64,000 bases of DNA from a cyanobacterium endosymbiont of Epithemia clementina EcSB. Its GTDB lineage: Bacteria; Cyanobacteriota; Cyanobacteriia; Cyanobacteriales; Microcystaceae. The position numbers and the translations under genes are program-made. A model generated the notes under the pieces. That model searched no databases and was not told the origin of the DNA. It saw only the letters and a list, made by a program, of their open reading frames with translations. Where the stretch lies: the NCBI RefSeq assembly GCF_029919255.1, contig NZ_CP123991.1, forward strand, positions 2,581,833 to 2,645,832, in the 5' to 3' direction. The stretch's first letter is position 1. The number at the start of each line of letters is the position of its first letter. Below, piece by piece: positions 37,500-47,608 of this stretch.

Positions 37500-38029
37500 T
37501 TGCCGGTTAGAAGTTTAAATTTTCAGGTATCAGAAAAAGTGCCAAGTTTAATAATAGAACTATTAGACTTTTTCTTATATTTTTGTTGTTTATTACTTTA
37601 TCGATAAGTATTTATTGCTTGAATGAAAGCATCGAAGTATTTATTGTTATCTATTAGTATAGCTTCCATATATTTTATTATAGCTCAATCAAAAATAACT
37701 ACGATTGTACATTACGACTTTATAGTAACTAATGAGATTTTAATTAAATTTTTAATAAAATATTTTGAATAACTTCTAATAGTTCTTTATTAGATCTACC
37801 TGCATTATTAGTTTATATAAAAAATCTGTAAAGAAAAGAATTTAAGACTGAATCCTCTTGCCATTCTATTTTGATAAAAATACAAAATTTAACCAATGAT
37901 AATAAGTTCTTTTTTTATTCTTTTATTTGGACGAGGAAATTACAATAATTAAACAATACTTCTTACATTTTATTAATTGTTCTAAGATACTCATAAACTC
38001 GAGGCTCATCTACTAATATCTACAATCTT

Positions 38030-38071
38030 TTTGCTAGCTTAATCTTTATAAGAGAAGATTAAACTAGCAAA
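38030..38071. repeat. inverted repeat, 17-bp arms, one mismatch
   Basis: Arms 38030-38046 and 38055-38071 (TTTGCTAGCTTAATCTT and near-complement), loop 8 bases. The single C-A mismatch is a G-U pair in minus-strand RNA. Confidence 0.75.
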
Positions 38072-39051
38072 TATTCTTTAGTAATTATTAAAGTAATTTT
38101 TACTTTTTTACCAAAATGGTATGTTATCCTCTATTTATTTCTATAAATAATTTTTTTTTAGATAGCTCTATATCTTTAGTAAAATGTTTATTAACTAAAT
38201 TTAGCCATTTTATATTTACTCTTAGGATTTAATCTAATAAAGTTTCTATCATTAGTGGTATAAAAAATAAATCTATAGATAGATGACCATTTATAGCTTT
38301 GGCTATAGCAGTTAGTCTTTCTCCAATAGGACTTTAGCTTTGATTTAAATTAGCTTTAATCCCACTTTAAGTTAATATTAAAAATATATTTTTATTTCTA
38401 TTTTTGGCTATATTTAGTTCAATTTTTAAAGGGTTAAAATTTTATTTTTAATAAATCTTTCTTTTCTATTTTAAAAACTATTTTTTATATATTTTGCTCT
38501 TAGACTCCAATAAGAGTATTCAAACTTTGTCAAGTAATCCTTTTCTTTTTCTCAAACTTTTGAGACACAATTTTATTCTTCTATTTTAGATTCGTTCATC
38601 TCCTGGTCTTAATTCGAATTAAAATTAGTTAGATGATTTTTCAAAAAAATTATCAGTGAATAAAGCTTTATTTCCTTGAAATTTGTTTCAATTATCATTG
38701 ATCAAATACTTTTAATAAGTAAATACTATGTTCTTTATTTTACGAGATTTTAACTGTTGATGTATTTATTTTCTGGTTAACATTAACTAAAATATGGAGC
38801 TAAGTAATACTTGATAAATATAATTGTATCTATTTTTTTTTCTTGATTATTAAAAATTTGTTTTCATAAAAAAATATTATCTCTTGTAAATGTACATTGA
38901 CAATTTCATCTTTATACTCTTCTTTTTATAAGAGATATATATTTCTATATTAGAGAATGTAGTTGTCAACTTACTATTTACAATTAAATTTTTATTTTTA
39001 ATGGTAAGTTCTTTAAAATCGTAGTTGCTATATAAGTATTTTTATCTATAA

Positions 39052-39090
39052 TTTATCTATAAATCAAAGTAAATTTGATTTATAGATAAA
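39052..39090. repeat. perfect inverted repeat, 17-bp arms
   Basis: Arms 39052-39068 and 39074-39090 (TTTATCTATAAATCAAA and complement) with loop GTAAA. Over 1 kb from the nearest gene on either side. Confidence 0.85.
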
Positions 39091-40004
39091 AATAGACTTA
39101 CATTAATTTGTATTTATAGTGTTTCAACCACCAGTAAAATTTATTCAACTAATGAATTAATTATTAAATATTTATTTGCCTTAGAATGAAAAAGCCATTT
39201 ATCTTGAAATAGACAAAAAAGAACATAATCCTAAAATATTTAAACCAAAAATTTTTGTTTGAAATATTAACATTACAAATGTAATTTTAAAAAAAGAAGT
39301 AATTGAATAAAAGACATAAATAATTTTTAACAACTTAGTTCAAAAACTACAGATAAATAAGTCTCATAATATGATTAAAAGACAAGAAAATTAGCACGTA
39401 ATATTAGTAGATTTAGAACGAATAATAAGCGTTTAAATTATAAAACCCAAAAAATCCAAATAAATATTAAAATAACTGTAAGCTTCGGACAAAAATTTAG
39501 TGAGTATAGAAGAGGTCAGTATAGATTTTGACAAATTTTGTAGTATTTTTGCAGTTAATTAGTATTACTTGCTGAAGTAATGGAAGATAGATTAAATCTA
39601 ATAAGATTATTTAATCTTTAATTAAATATTAAATTTAATTTTTAATTATTATTTCTTAAATAAAAGACTAAAAAGCTTAAAAGTACTAGCTTTTTTAGAA
39701 AATGTAAATCTTAACTATAAGAAGTCTCATTTTTTAAACTTCTGTGGTTTCTGAATTTACATTTTACTAGTTAATTTCATAGCACTGATTCAGTATGATA
39801 AACTTTAAATAAAAACAATAAAAACTCTACTTTAGATACTGAAATATAGAAATTTTTTTTACAGTTATATTTACTTGATAGAATCTAGATTCTTTAGTTT
39901 TTGAACAAATCTGGCAGAAAAAACTATGGCAGTTAGTGAGTGCTAATTTTCTTCGTTATACTCAGCTGTACTCAGTAAGTTAACATGACAGGACTCTATT
40001 TTTC

Positions 40005-40053
40005 AAGTATTCGTATAGAATCAAATACGAGTACTTATTCTATACGAATACTT
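40005..40053. repeat. perfect inverted repeat, 17-bp arms
   Basis: Arms 40005-40021 and 40037-40053 (AAGTATTCGTATAGAAT and complement), loop 15 bases that itself repeats part of the arm (ATACGAGTACTT). About 340 bases upstream of the pilin-like gene. Confidence 0.85.
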
Positions 40054-40395
40054 ATTCTAGTTTAATTATTAACTTTCCCAGTTGTATAGAAGCCATGTTT
40101 ACCCTTACTTATTCTCTTTTAAAAAGCAATAATATAGAATTGATATTAGGTGGGAGTTTCTGTCATAATTATCTCGAAGTGTCCTTGTCCTAATTTTACG
40201 TCATCCTTTACAGAAAAAATTCATAATTTCCACTGAATGACAAGAATTTATGTTGTCGGTAATAGTATTTAAATCCACCATAGATACCCTAAATTCAAGA
40301 GATTAATTTTTTTATAGTAATAATCTTATTAAAATTTTTTACAAAATAAGAGCTGAAAATAAGAAACTTATAGTTAATGACAAATTAAGCATAAA

Positions 40396-40734
40396 ATGTC
40401 CTCAAAATTTAAACAGAAACAACATCGAGGTTTTGCCCTAATTGATTTGATCATTGGAGTGATAATTTTCACCATCATTGTTATCATTGCCCTCCATAAC
40501 CTCTTAGAAACTCCAGAGAGCCGTGAAATTAGAAGACCGGCCGTCAGAAATCTGAGAACTTTCTCCCACGGGAATAAATTGAACGCTTTGAAATGTGAAG
40601 GACAAGACAAAGATAAAAATGGGCTAGTTTTCTGTAAGGCAAAAGACAGACAAGGAAAAACTGTGATCCTTCAATGTGGTTATGATCAAAGACACCAATA
40701 TTGCACAACCCAGGCAATAGAGAACGGGGAATAG
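40396..40734 (+). CDS. type IV pilin-like/pseudopilin protein
   Basis: 112 residues with a short basic leader and a prepilin-type N-terminal helix: RGFALIDLIIGVIIFTIIVI. Prepilin peptidase would cut after Gly12, making Phe13 residue 1. The usual Glu at mature position 5 is Asp17 here, and the common Thr at position 2 is Ala. The rest is a short, highly charged domain with three Cys (KCEGQDKDKNGLVFCKAKDR, then LQCGYDQ and YCTTQ). Size and sequence suggest a minor pseudopilin-like protein rather than a major pilin. No pilus gene is nearby, so its function in a reduced genome is open. ATG at 40396. Confidence 0.75.
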   Translation: MSSKFKQKQHRGFALIDLIIGVIIFTIIVIIALHNLLETPESREIRRPAVRNLRTFSHGNKLNALKCEGQDKDKNGLVFCKAKDRQGKTVILQCGYDQRHQYCTTQAIENGE

Positions 40735-40785
40735 AACCTTAGCTAAGCTCTCAGTGCTTAGTGTATCCCCCTGGACCCCAAATGT

Positions 40786-42258
40786 TTAACTTTTATTTGA
40801 TTGAGGAATAGTAATATCAATGGTGGTTATGGTTTTCTCTAAAAGAGAAAGAGGAGGTTTAATAGCTTCCTTATTACCAACGACTAAGATGATCATCTTT
40901 TCAGGAATTAGGTATTTTTGAGCAACCCGTTGAACATCTTTGATAGTAGTAGCCTTAACTCCTTGTTGATAGCTGAAAATAAAGTCTTTGTGGTAACCAT
41001 AATATTCATAGGTCATCAGACGGGATAAGACTTGACCGGGGTTCTCAAACTTAAAAACAAAAGAATTGAGAATGGATTCTTTAGCCTTAGAGAGTTCTTC
41101 GTCAGTAATGGCTGTAGTCCTTATCCGTTCAATTTCTTGCATAAAAGAGCCTAAAAAAGGAACTGTGGTCTCAGAACGAGTCTGTCCCCCGCCATAAAAC
41201 ATCCCTGAATAGTCATAGGCAGCACTCCAGTAGCCATAGACTGAGTAGGCAAGTCCTTGCCGCGAGCGCAATTCATTAAATAACCTTCCTCCAAATCCGT
41301 TAACCACACCATTCAAGACACTCAATGCTGGATAATCAGGACTATCAAATTGTCCTCCTAAATGTCCTACCAGGACACTACTTTGAGTCAATTGAGGTTG
41401 ATCGACCAAAAAGAGTCCTTGAGTATATTTCTGTCGAGCAGACGGGATTGTAATGTTTGGCTTAGGAGTTAACGGTTTCCAATCTCCAAAGGTTTCACTA
41501 ATCAACGTCTTCATAGCTTTGGAATTAAAATCTCCCACAACTCCAAGAATCATCCCATCGGGACGCACATAGTTTTGATAAAAAGTGATGATATCCTCAC
41601 GGGAGATATTATCAATGGTGCTGTATTCCTCCGTTCGTGCATAAGGACTGGTCTCGCCATAGACTAACTTACTAAATTCTCTACTAGCAATATCTTTGGG
41701 GTTATCATTGCGCCGTGCAATTGCTCCTTTATATTGGGTTTTGACTAATGCTAGTTGTTCTGGAGTGAAGGCTGGCTCACGAATCACTTCTTTAAATAAG
41801 CTAAAGACAGTTTCAATGTCTTCAGTCAGGGCATTAAAACTTGCTTTCCCTGATGCATTACTAATACTGGTTTCTACGTGGGCTGCCCGTTTTTCAAGAA
41901 GTTCGTTTAATTCTTTAGGGGGATGATCTTTAGTTCCTCCCGTTCGCATTAGTATTCCGGTGATTTCTGCTAATCCTACTTTATCTGATGGTTCCAGTCG
42001 TGAGCCGGTACGAATAATAGCGGTTCCATTTATCAATGGCAACTTATGATCCTCCATCAAATAGACCACCATTCCATTATCAAGTTCATAGCGTTCGTAG
42101 TCAGGAATAGTAATTTCAGGGAGAGGAGGGAATTCCAGTTCAGTATAGTGCCTTGGAATTTGGGCGACCGCGGGAACCCGCAGCATCAATACTGAGGACA
42201 TGGTAATACAAATCAGGCTAAGCCAGCGAAGACGTTTCAATAGTTTGTTCTGAGTCAT
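40786..42258 (-). CDS. M16-family protein lacking the zinc motif, exported
   Basis: 490 residues with a cleavable signal peptide (LRWLSLICITMSSVLMLRVP, then AVAQ), so probably periplasmic. M16 fold in two halves, but the zinc site is gone. Where active members have H-x-x-E-H after the G-x-A signature, this reads GLAEITGILMRTGG. The substrate-binding R/Y region of the second half is intact (NGFGGRLFNELRSRQGLAYS). Such proteins normally pair with an active M16 subunit encoded next door. No partner is adjacent here; the only active M16 in the window is at 24659 and lacks a visible signal peptide. The family contrast is known; the loss of the partner is inference. Confidence 0.9.
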   Translation of the reverse strand: MTQNKLLKRLRWLSLICITMSSVLMLRVPAVAQIPRHYTELEFPPLPEITIPDYERYELDNGMVVYLMEDHKLPLINGTAIIRTGSRLEPSDKVGLAEITGILMRTGGTKDHPPKELNELLEKRAAHVETSISNASGKASFNALTEDIETVFSLFKEVIREPAFTPEQLALVKTQYKGAIARRNDNPKDIASREFSKLVYGETSPYARTEEYSTIDNISREDIITFYQNYVRPDGMILGVVGDFNSKAMKTLISETFGDWKPLTPKPNITIPSARQKYTQGLFLVDQPQLTQSSVLVGHLGGQFDSPDYPALSVLNGVVNGFGGRLFNELRSRQGLAYSVYGYWSAAYDYSGMFYGGGQTRSETTVPFLGSFMQEIERIRTTAITDEELSKAKESILNSFVFKFENPGQVLSRLMTYEYYGYHKDFIFSYQQGVKATTIKDVQRVAQKYLIPEKMIILVVGNKEAIKPPLSLLEKTITTIDITIPQSNKS

Positions 42259-42869
42259 AGATAGATTAAGTGATGTTAATCTTTTTTATTGTGATACATT
42301 GAGGCATCAACTCGTTGCAGCCGATGTCCCTATCTTTTTTATGCATGCTTCAGTAATTATGTCAAATATTTTTTAAGAAACCCCTACATAAGTGTATTAA
42401 ATACTACTAACATTAGTTGCACTTGATAATTTTTTTTAAAAAAAATACAATTATTGATTAATAATTGTAATTAGAACAATAGAAATATAACTTCATAAAA
42501 GATAAACTATATTTATATATCTAAATTAGAGGTTACTATAATTTAAGTCAAGGCTGACTAGCATTTTTTGGGGTAGCTAAAATTTTGATTTGATTTTAGT
42601 AATTAGTATATTCTTGAGATCTTCTATTAAAGCTGTTGGAGATTTTGTCATCATATCTAAATCTTCAAATTGTAAAGGTATCAAAGATATGATGAGGCTT
42701 TCTTTTCCGCATAACTTTACTAAAAACTAAAATAGTGATAAGATATTTATATATGAGCTTTTTAATTAACTTAGAACCATTCATCTTTAAATTTTTTAAA
42801 AAAGTAAACACTACTTGTAATCCTACTTAATCTATTAAGTAAAAGCTTTTATATAAATAATATTGTTGG

Positions 42870-42928
42870 CTAAATAAGTACTTTTAAATAGGTAAAAAAA
42901 TTGTACCTATTTAAAAGTACTTATTTAG
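42870..42928. repeat. perfect inverted repeat, 25-bp arms
   Basis: Arms 42870-42894 and 42904-42928 (starting CTAAATAAGTACTTTTAAAT) with a 9-base loop. 600 bases from the nearest gene start, with no adjacent T-tract. Confidence 0.92.
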
Positions 42929-43449
42929 ATATTTAATTTAATTAGATAGAAATAATTAGGACAGTAAGCAATATAAAAAATATATTTATAGCTAAATATT
43001 TTCTATATTATTAGTTGTCATAGTATAGCTACTATGTCTAAATAAAAGGATATAAAAAGTTTAGAATGTACATTAAGTAGAATTATTACTAAATGCAGTT
43101 ATAACAACAATTCTTTAATGAGTAGCTCAAAATATTCTATCTTAGAGTCTAATACTCTAATATATATAAGTACAAATAACTTTCACAAATAAAATTTAAA
43201 AAGCTAATTGATTTTAAACATATAGATTGTAAAAATGCTTAAGACAAAAAAAGTAAAAGTGAATACAAAAATTAATTTATATCGGCAAAACCAAGAAAAA
43301 CAATGGCATCAAGTAAAATTTAATAAAACTGCTGCAAGAATGTTTAATCATTAAAAATGAATATGATTTAGCTAAAACAGCCAAACAAAGTATTTAGATA
43401 AATAGGTCTTTATCTAAATAGTTACTATAGAAAATATCAACTTTAAAAC

Positions 43450-43507
43450 CTCTTTATGTACGCTTTTCATCCTTACTTAAGTAAGGATGAAAAGCGTACA
43501 TAAAGAG
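43450..43507. repeat. perfect palindrome, 29-bp arms, no spacer
   Basis: Arms 43450-43478 and 43479-43507 are completely self-complementary with no loop (centre TTACTT|AAGTAA). The longest palindrome I found. It is inside a gene-free region 1 kb from the nearest gene end. Confidence 0.95.
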
Positions 43508-43794
43508 TTGTCCATTTCCGAGGATAGTTGCACCCAAATTATTCTAAATGCACTTTAGTATCATAGTTTACACATTTAAGACGATTTTTTGTTGATAAAG
43601 CAAAGTCTTAATGAGAACATCGAGATATTCATGACCCACTCTCAAGAGAAAACATGGAGTGTTATTGACTATATAGCGGTTTTTATTTAAACAGATAAAA
43701 GTAAAGAAACTAGAAAATATTAGTTACACTAAAAAATGAGGCCGTACTCCATAGATATTACCGCTAAAATTATATAGACTAACAATAGGATAAA

Positions 43795-43827
43795 TAAATT
43801 TAACAACTGGCAGAGTTGTTAAATTTA
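43795..43827. repeat. perfect inverted repeat, 14-bp arms
   Basis: Arms 43795-43808 and 43814-43827 (TAAATTTAACAACT and complement) with a 5-base loop. Confidence 0.8.
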
Positions 43828-44464
43828 GTCGTCTTTTTAGACCGTAGTTAGCAATAAAAAGTATATAAAGATTTCCTCATAGCTTAGAAAAGTACTATTT
43901 AATTAAGGCGTAACTACCTAATAGTAGAGAACAATTCCTAGAACAAGATGACAGTACTCCTTTATAAGAGCTAAGTACTCGCTTACACAGAAACAATAGA
44001 TATTGAAGTTCATATTCCTACTATATGTTGCTTCTTACAATGACTTAACTTAACCTGAAAAAACACTTCATGTGCTGAAACCTTACACAGATAGGATTCT
44101 AATTTTCAGAGCTAATTTTGATTAATTAAATCAGAGTTTATTTAGCCATGATTCGTCACTTTATCAGAACAACTAAAGGAAAACTAGTCTATAGAAAACT
44201 TCCCAATAATCTAAAAAAAATATTACGCTAACAAGCTTTATGTTCCCTTATCCCCTTGAAGGATAGACAGACAAAGAAGTTTTCTTACTGATGAACAAGA
44301 AGTGACTACCAAACAAGCCTATGGCCATAAGCTTGTGTAATCATGGATAGTTTACCGACTCATAAAGCAACAGACGTTAGAGAGTCAAGAAAATCTAAAG
44401 AACGTAAGTCATATTTTTATTTCTTTTGATCGCTTTTTGTACTACTTAAGACTCTTTTCCCTAT

Positions 44465-44505
44465 CCTGTCTACTTTTGGTATATTTTATACCAAAAGTAG
44501 ACAGG
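44465..44505. repeat. perfect inverted repeat, 19-bp arms
   Basis: Arms 44465-44483 and 44487-44505 (CCTGTCTACTTTTGGTATA and complement) with loop TTT. It begins 3 bases past the stop of the DUF938 gene on the minus strand, so it could end that transcript, although no T-run follows on that strand. Confidence 0.88.
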
Positions 44506-44508
44506 AAG

Positions 44509-45132
44509 TCAATTTTTTTGAAAAATAATAGATAAGTTATTTGCTGGCATATTCACTGTTTTTACGAACTTCAATCCCTGCTGTTGAGAAATTTCAATAA
44601 CATCTTCAAGATTACGAACTCCCCAAGTTTGATTTTGAATTCGAAGAGACTCATCAAACAACTGATTACTAGGAGCAGTATGTTTGCCTCCTTGTTTGTA
44701 GGGTCCATAGAAATAAAGAATACCTCCTGAAGGTAATAGATTTCCTGCTCCTTTAATTAACCCTAAACAGGCTTCCCAAGGACTAATATGAATCATATTG
44801 ATATTGACAATTGCTATGATTTCGAGATTTTTTAATCCTTCAGTCCAAGTAGGATTTAGTACATCTATATTTATAGAAGACTGACAATTAGGAGAGGGAC
44901 AAAACTTTCGCCATGCATCAATACTTTTTTGTCGCATTGCATCAGGTTCAGACGGTATCCATTGATAATTTTTTAGTTTTGAAGCAAAATAAATGGCGTG
45001 TTCTCCTGTGCCACTAGCAATTTCCAAAATATTCCCTTTGGGAGGTAAAACACTTACCAGAGTCTCAAAAATAGAATCACGGTTTCGTTGTGTTGCAGGG
45101 GCATACTGTCTTAAATCATTTTCGAAAGTCAT
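44509..45132 (-). CDS. DUF938-family SAM-dependent methyltransferase
   Basis: 207-residue class I methyltransferase. The SAM-binding motif I is ILEIASGTGEHAIYFASKL, preceded by the family's N-terminal YAPATQRNRDSIFETL. Motif II region has NINMIHISPWEACLGLIKGA and motif III LLPSGGILYFYGPYKQGGKH. Family members occur in many proteobacteria and cyanobacteria; the substrate is unknown. ATG at 45132. Intact, alone, with a strong palindrome right after its stop. Confidence 0.9.
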   Translation of the reverse strand: MTFENDLRQYAPATQRNRDSIFETLVSVLPPKGNILEIASGTGEHAIYFASKLKNYQWIPSEPDAMRQKSIDAWRKFCPSPNCQSSINIDVLNPTWTEGLKNLEIIAIVNINMIHISPWEACLGLIKGAGNLLPSGGILYFYGPYKQGGKHTAPSNQLFDESLRIQNQTWGVRNLEDVIEISQQQGLKFVKTVNMPANNLSIIFQKN

Positions 45133-45234
45133 AATAATCCTCTTGAACTTAATAGACGTTTAATGTCTGATAAAAAAATAACATTAAGGTAGCTGAAAAC
45201 AGTACATTAATTTAGATGAGAGGAAAAAAATAAA

Positions 45235-45393
45235 ATGAGTCAGCAAACAACAGGACTGATATTCAGTGGAGTCTTAGCAACATTTATGTTCTGGTTTTCT
45301 AAAATTTTTACTAAAGTTAGTAACTCTGCTGAAATGTCAACAAATATCGATGTAACTATTGTGGAACAGAACTTTATGGCTAACTCTAAATAA
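45235..45393 (+). CDS. 52-codon small membrane protein candidate
   Basis: ATG 45235 to TAA 45393 with no interruption. The N-terminal half is a likely membrane helix (GLIFSGVLATFMFWFSKIF), followed by a short Ser/Thr/Asn-rich soluble tail ending EQNFMANSK. GAGAGG lies about 14 bases before the ATG, a little far for a ribosome binding site. The composition is much less AT-driven than the neighbouring spacer. The opposite strand also has an open frame here, of lower quality. Not a family I recognise; could be a small subunit-type membrane protein or the head of a lost gene. Confidence 0.45.
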   Translation: MSQQTTGLIFSGVLATFMFWFSKIFTKVSNSAEMSTNIDVTIVEQNFMANSK

Positions 45394-46319
45394 ATTTTTA
45401 CCGCCTTATATTTTTGAGGTAACATGGGCACTGGGATAATTAAGGATTGCCTTAGCTCTTCAAAAGTTTTTAATTATCCTGTTAATTATAATCCCATTTA
45501 TAATTCTAATACTTTAGTGACTGTCCTCATTGATCGAGTTATTTTTAATGAGTGGACTCAAGTATCCTATAGATACTTGAGTCCGGTAGGTTTTTAAAAC
45601 GACTATTATGAGTATTTTAGTTGGCAGTTTACTTATTTAGAATAATCAAAGAAACTAGAGCTTATAATATCAGTTATGCTAAGCTATTATCAATAGCTAA
45701 ATAAGATCAGTGGATAGTCAAGCTATATAGATAAAAGTTTATACATAACTTATTAATTTAGTCAGCAAATATTGATTTATTTATGTAAAATAGGGTGTTA
45801 ATTTTATTAGTACTTAGTTTAGTCCTGAAAGTCTAGTTATTGCTTTGAAGTTATTGATCAGTAATTTATTTTACTTAGGAGATAAAATCTATATGTTTTG
45901 CATAAAAATTATTTTACATTACTTATGATAGTATACACACTGATCGTAGTTTTTGATAGAATTATCATTTGGAATAAAATTTCTCCTTTATATTTCTAAT
46001 ATGTACATGGCAAGTTCTGTAGAACTATAATTACTTTTGCTTATTTCAATCAATTGGAATAGATCTTACTGTTTCAAATATATTCATTTTTTTCAAATTG
46101 GATTTAAATTTATTTAATTGTTCCATCTAAAATGGAAGATCATACTTGTTTATACGTCCTAATGTAGTTTGAATCATAAAAATACAAATAGGACTTCTAG
46201 TTTTGGACAAATAATTTTTATTTTTGTCGTGAATACGTTCGACAATACTGACAGACTAGATGCCTATGAAATTAAGTTTTTCTAATTGTATTATGTACTC
46301 ATAGTAAGAGTTTTAGAAG
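45394..46319. other. intergenic, one hairpin
   Basis: AT-rich spacer with the inverted repeat at 45554. Nothing else can be supported. Confidence 0.4.
45554..45584 (+). repeat. perfect inverted repeat, 13-bp arms
   Basis: Arms 45554-45566 and 45572-45584 (GGACTCAAGTATC and complement) with a 5-base loop, followed by GGTAGGTTTTTAAAA. It may be a terminator for the small ORF 160 bases upstream. Confidence 0.8.
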
Positions 46320-46505
46320 TTATCGTCCGCCAGTCTATCATTTTAAGTTTAGAAGGGCAAAAGCATTCAGATATCTTGATCCAGTTAAATTCATAAAATA
46401 ATGACCTCTCATTGCATATTTCCAATCTATTTTATCTAGAAAAGGTAAGAAAACAGATAGTCAAGTTCTATGTTCTATCAAAAGATTGGCATTAACCGTA
46501 ATGCT
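46320..46505 (+). pseudogene. unrecognised coding remnant upstream of accA
   Basis: A plus-strand frame with only one internal TAA reads VRQSIILSLEGQKHSDILIQ, stop, then LSLHISNLFYLEKVRKQIVK and FYVLSKDWH, ending in TAA. Helical and soluble, like the tail of a regulatory or DNA-binding protein, but I cannot name it. Confidence 0.4.
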
Positions 46506-46590
46506 CACTAAATTAGGTTAAAATTAACAATATCTTATATTGATCTCTATCCCTAACCGTTAATAGAAATTAAACAGATAAAAACGAAAA

Positions 46591-47565
46591 ATGGCAAAAA
46601 CTGAACGCCGGACCTTTCTTTTAGACTTTGAAAAACCTTTATCAGAATTAGAAGCCCGTATTAGCCAAATTTGGGAGCTTGCAGAAGAGAATAATGTTGA
46701 TGTGTCTGAACAAATTGCTCAACTTGAACGACGAGCTAATCAATTATGCCAAGAAATTTTTAGTACCCTTACCCCATCCCAACGGCTGCAATTAGCCCGT
46801 CATCCCCGTCGTCCTAGTACCCTTGACTATATTCAGGCAATTACTGATGAATGGTTTGAATTACATGGTGATCGCGGCGGGTACGATGATCCTGCTTTAG
46901 TGGGAGGAGTAGCGCGTTTAGGAGGTCGTCCTGTCACCATTTTAGGAGAACAAAAAGGACGGGACACTAAAGACAATGTCGCCCGTAACTTCGGAATGGC
47001 TTCTCCTGGGGGTTATCGTAAAGCCATGCGTTTGATGGAACGTGCCAATCAGTTTAATCAGCCAATTTTGACTTTTATTGATACTCCTGGGGCTTGGGCA
47101 GGGGTAGAAGCTGAAAAATTAGGACAAGGAGAAGCAATCGCCTATAATTTACGGGAAATGTTTTGCTTAGATGTCCCTATCATTTCTACTGTTATTGGAG
47201 AAGGGGGATCAGGTGGGGCATTAGGTATTGGAGTAGGTGATCGCCTATTAATGCTTGAACATGCTGTCTACATGGTAGCTACACCAGAAGCTTGTGCTGC
47301 AATTCTCTGGAAAGATGCCAAGAAATCTCCCCAAGCGGCCACAGCCCTAAAAATCACAGCTTTAAATCTTAAAGAATTAGGGATTGTAGATCGCATTGTT
47401 CCTGAACCTTCTGGGGCAGCTCATACGAAACCGCTAGAGGCCTCAGCTATTTTGAAACAAATCCTTCTAGATACTCTTGATGAACTCTCTTCTATGACAG
47501 CTAAGGAGCGACGAAAATTGCGCTATCAAAAATATCGACAAATCGGTAAATTTTTTGAGAGTTGA
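46591..47565 (+). CDS. accA: acetyl-CoA carboxylase carboxyltransferase subunit alpha
   Basis: Transfers the carboxyl group from biotin carboxyl carrier protein to acetyl-CoA with AccD, the first committed step of fatty acid synthesis. 324 residues, normal for the bacterial form. Motifs: [20 protein letters not shown] at the N-terminus, the CoA-site region [20 protein letters not shown], and [20 protein letters not shown] followed by the oxyanion-like [17 protein letters not shown] at 46591, with no clear Shine-Dalgarno. A hairpin 44 bases after the stop probably terminates it. Not clustered with accD, as usual in cyanobacteria. Confidence 0.97.
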   Translation: MAKTERRTFLLDFEKPLSELEARISQIWELAEENNVDVSEQIAQLERRANQLCQEIFSTLTPSQRLQLARHPRRPSTLDYIQAITDEWFELHGDRGGYDDPALVGGVARLGGRPVTILGEQKGRDTKDNVARNFGMASPGGYRKAMRLMERANQFNQPILTFIDTPGAWAGVEAEKLGQGEAIAYNLREMFCLDVPIISTVIGEGGSGGALGIGVGDRLLMLEHAVYMVATPEACAAILWKDAKKSPQAATALKITALNLKELGIVDRIVPEPSGAAHTKPLEASAILKQILLDTLDELSSMTAKERRKLRYQKYRQIGKFFES

Positions 47566-47608
47566 GAGAACATTTCCAACGAAAAATATCTTCTTTTTGA
47601 GGAATAGG

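Larger units (their letters stand above)
37500..40395. other. 2.9-kb AT-rich gene desert
   Basis: The longest gene-free stretch in the window. All frames are closed at short intervals and the sequence is dominated by A/T runs. I recognise no coding remnant, which suggests older or more complete decay than in other spacers. It does hold three inverted repeats (38030, 39052, 40005), listed separately. Confidence 0.5.
42259..44508. other. 2.2-kb AT-rich spacer with several palindromes
   Basis: No intact gene. A minus-strand frame at about 42580-42710 (open for 43 codons; segment QFEDLDMMTKSPTALIEDLK) may be a gene tail of unknown family. A plus-strand frame around 44260-44340 (EQEVTTKQAYGHK) also looks partly coding. 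Four inverted repeats are listed separately. The partner of the M16 gene could once have been here, but I see no M16 motif. Confidence 0.4.

Noticed and set aside
44330-44410. Possible IS630-type transposase fragment (VIMDSLPTHKATDVRES resembles the second catalytic-Asp region)
   Set aside because: Only about 17 residues match by eye. The expected downstream PxYSPDxNPIE segment and any terminal inverted repeats are missing, and a different frame is equally open.
45240-45431. 63-codon minus-strand frame
   Set aside because: It is antisense to the cleaner plus-strand ORF at 45235-45393 and has no start context.
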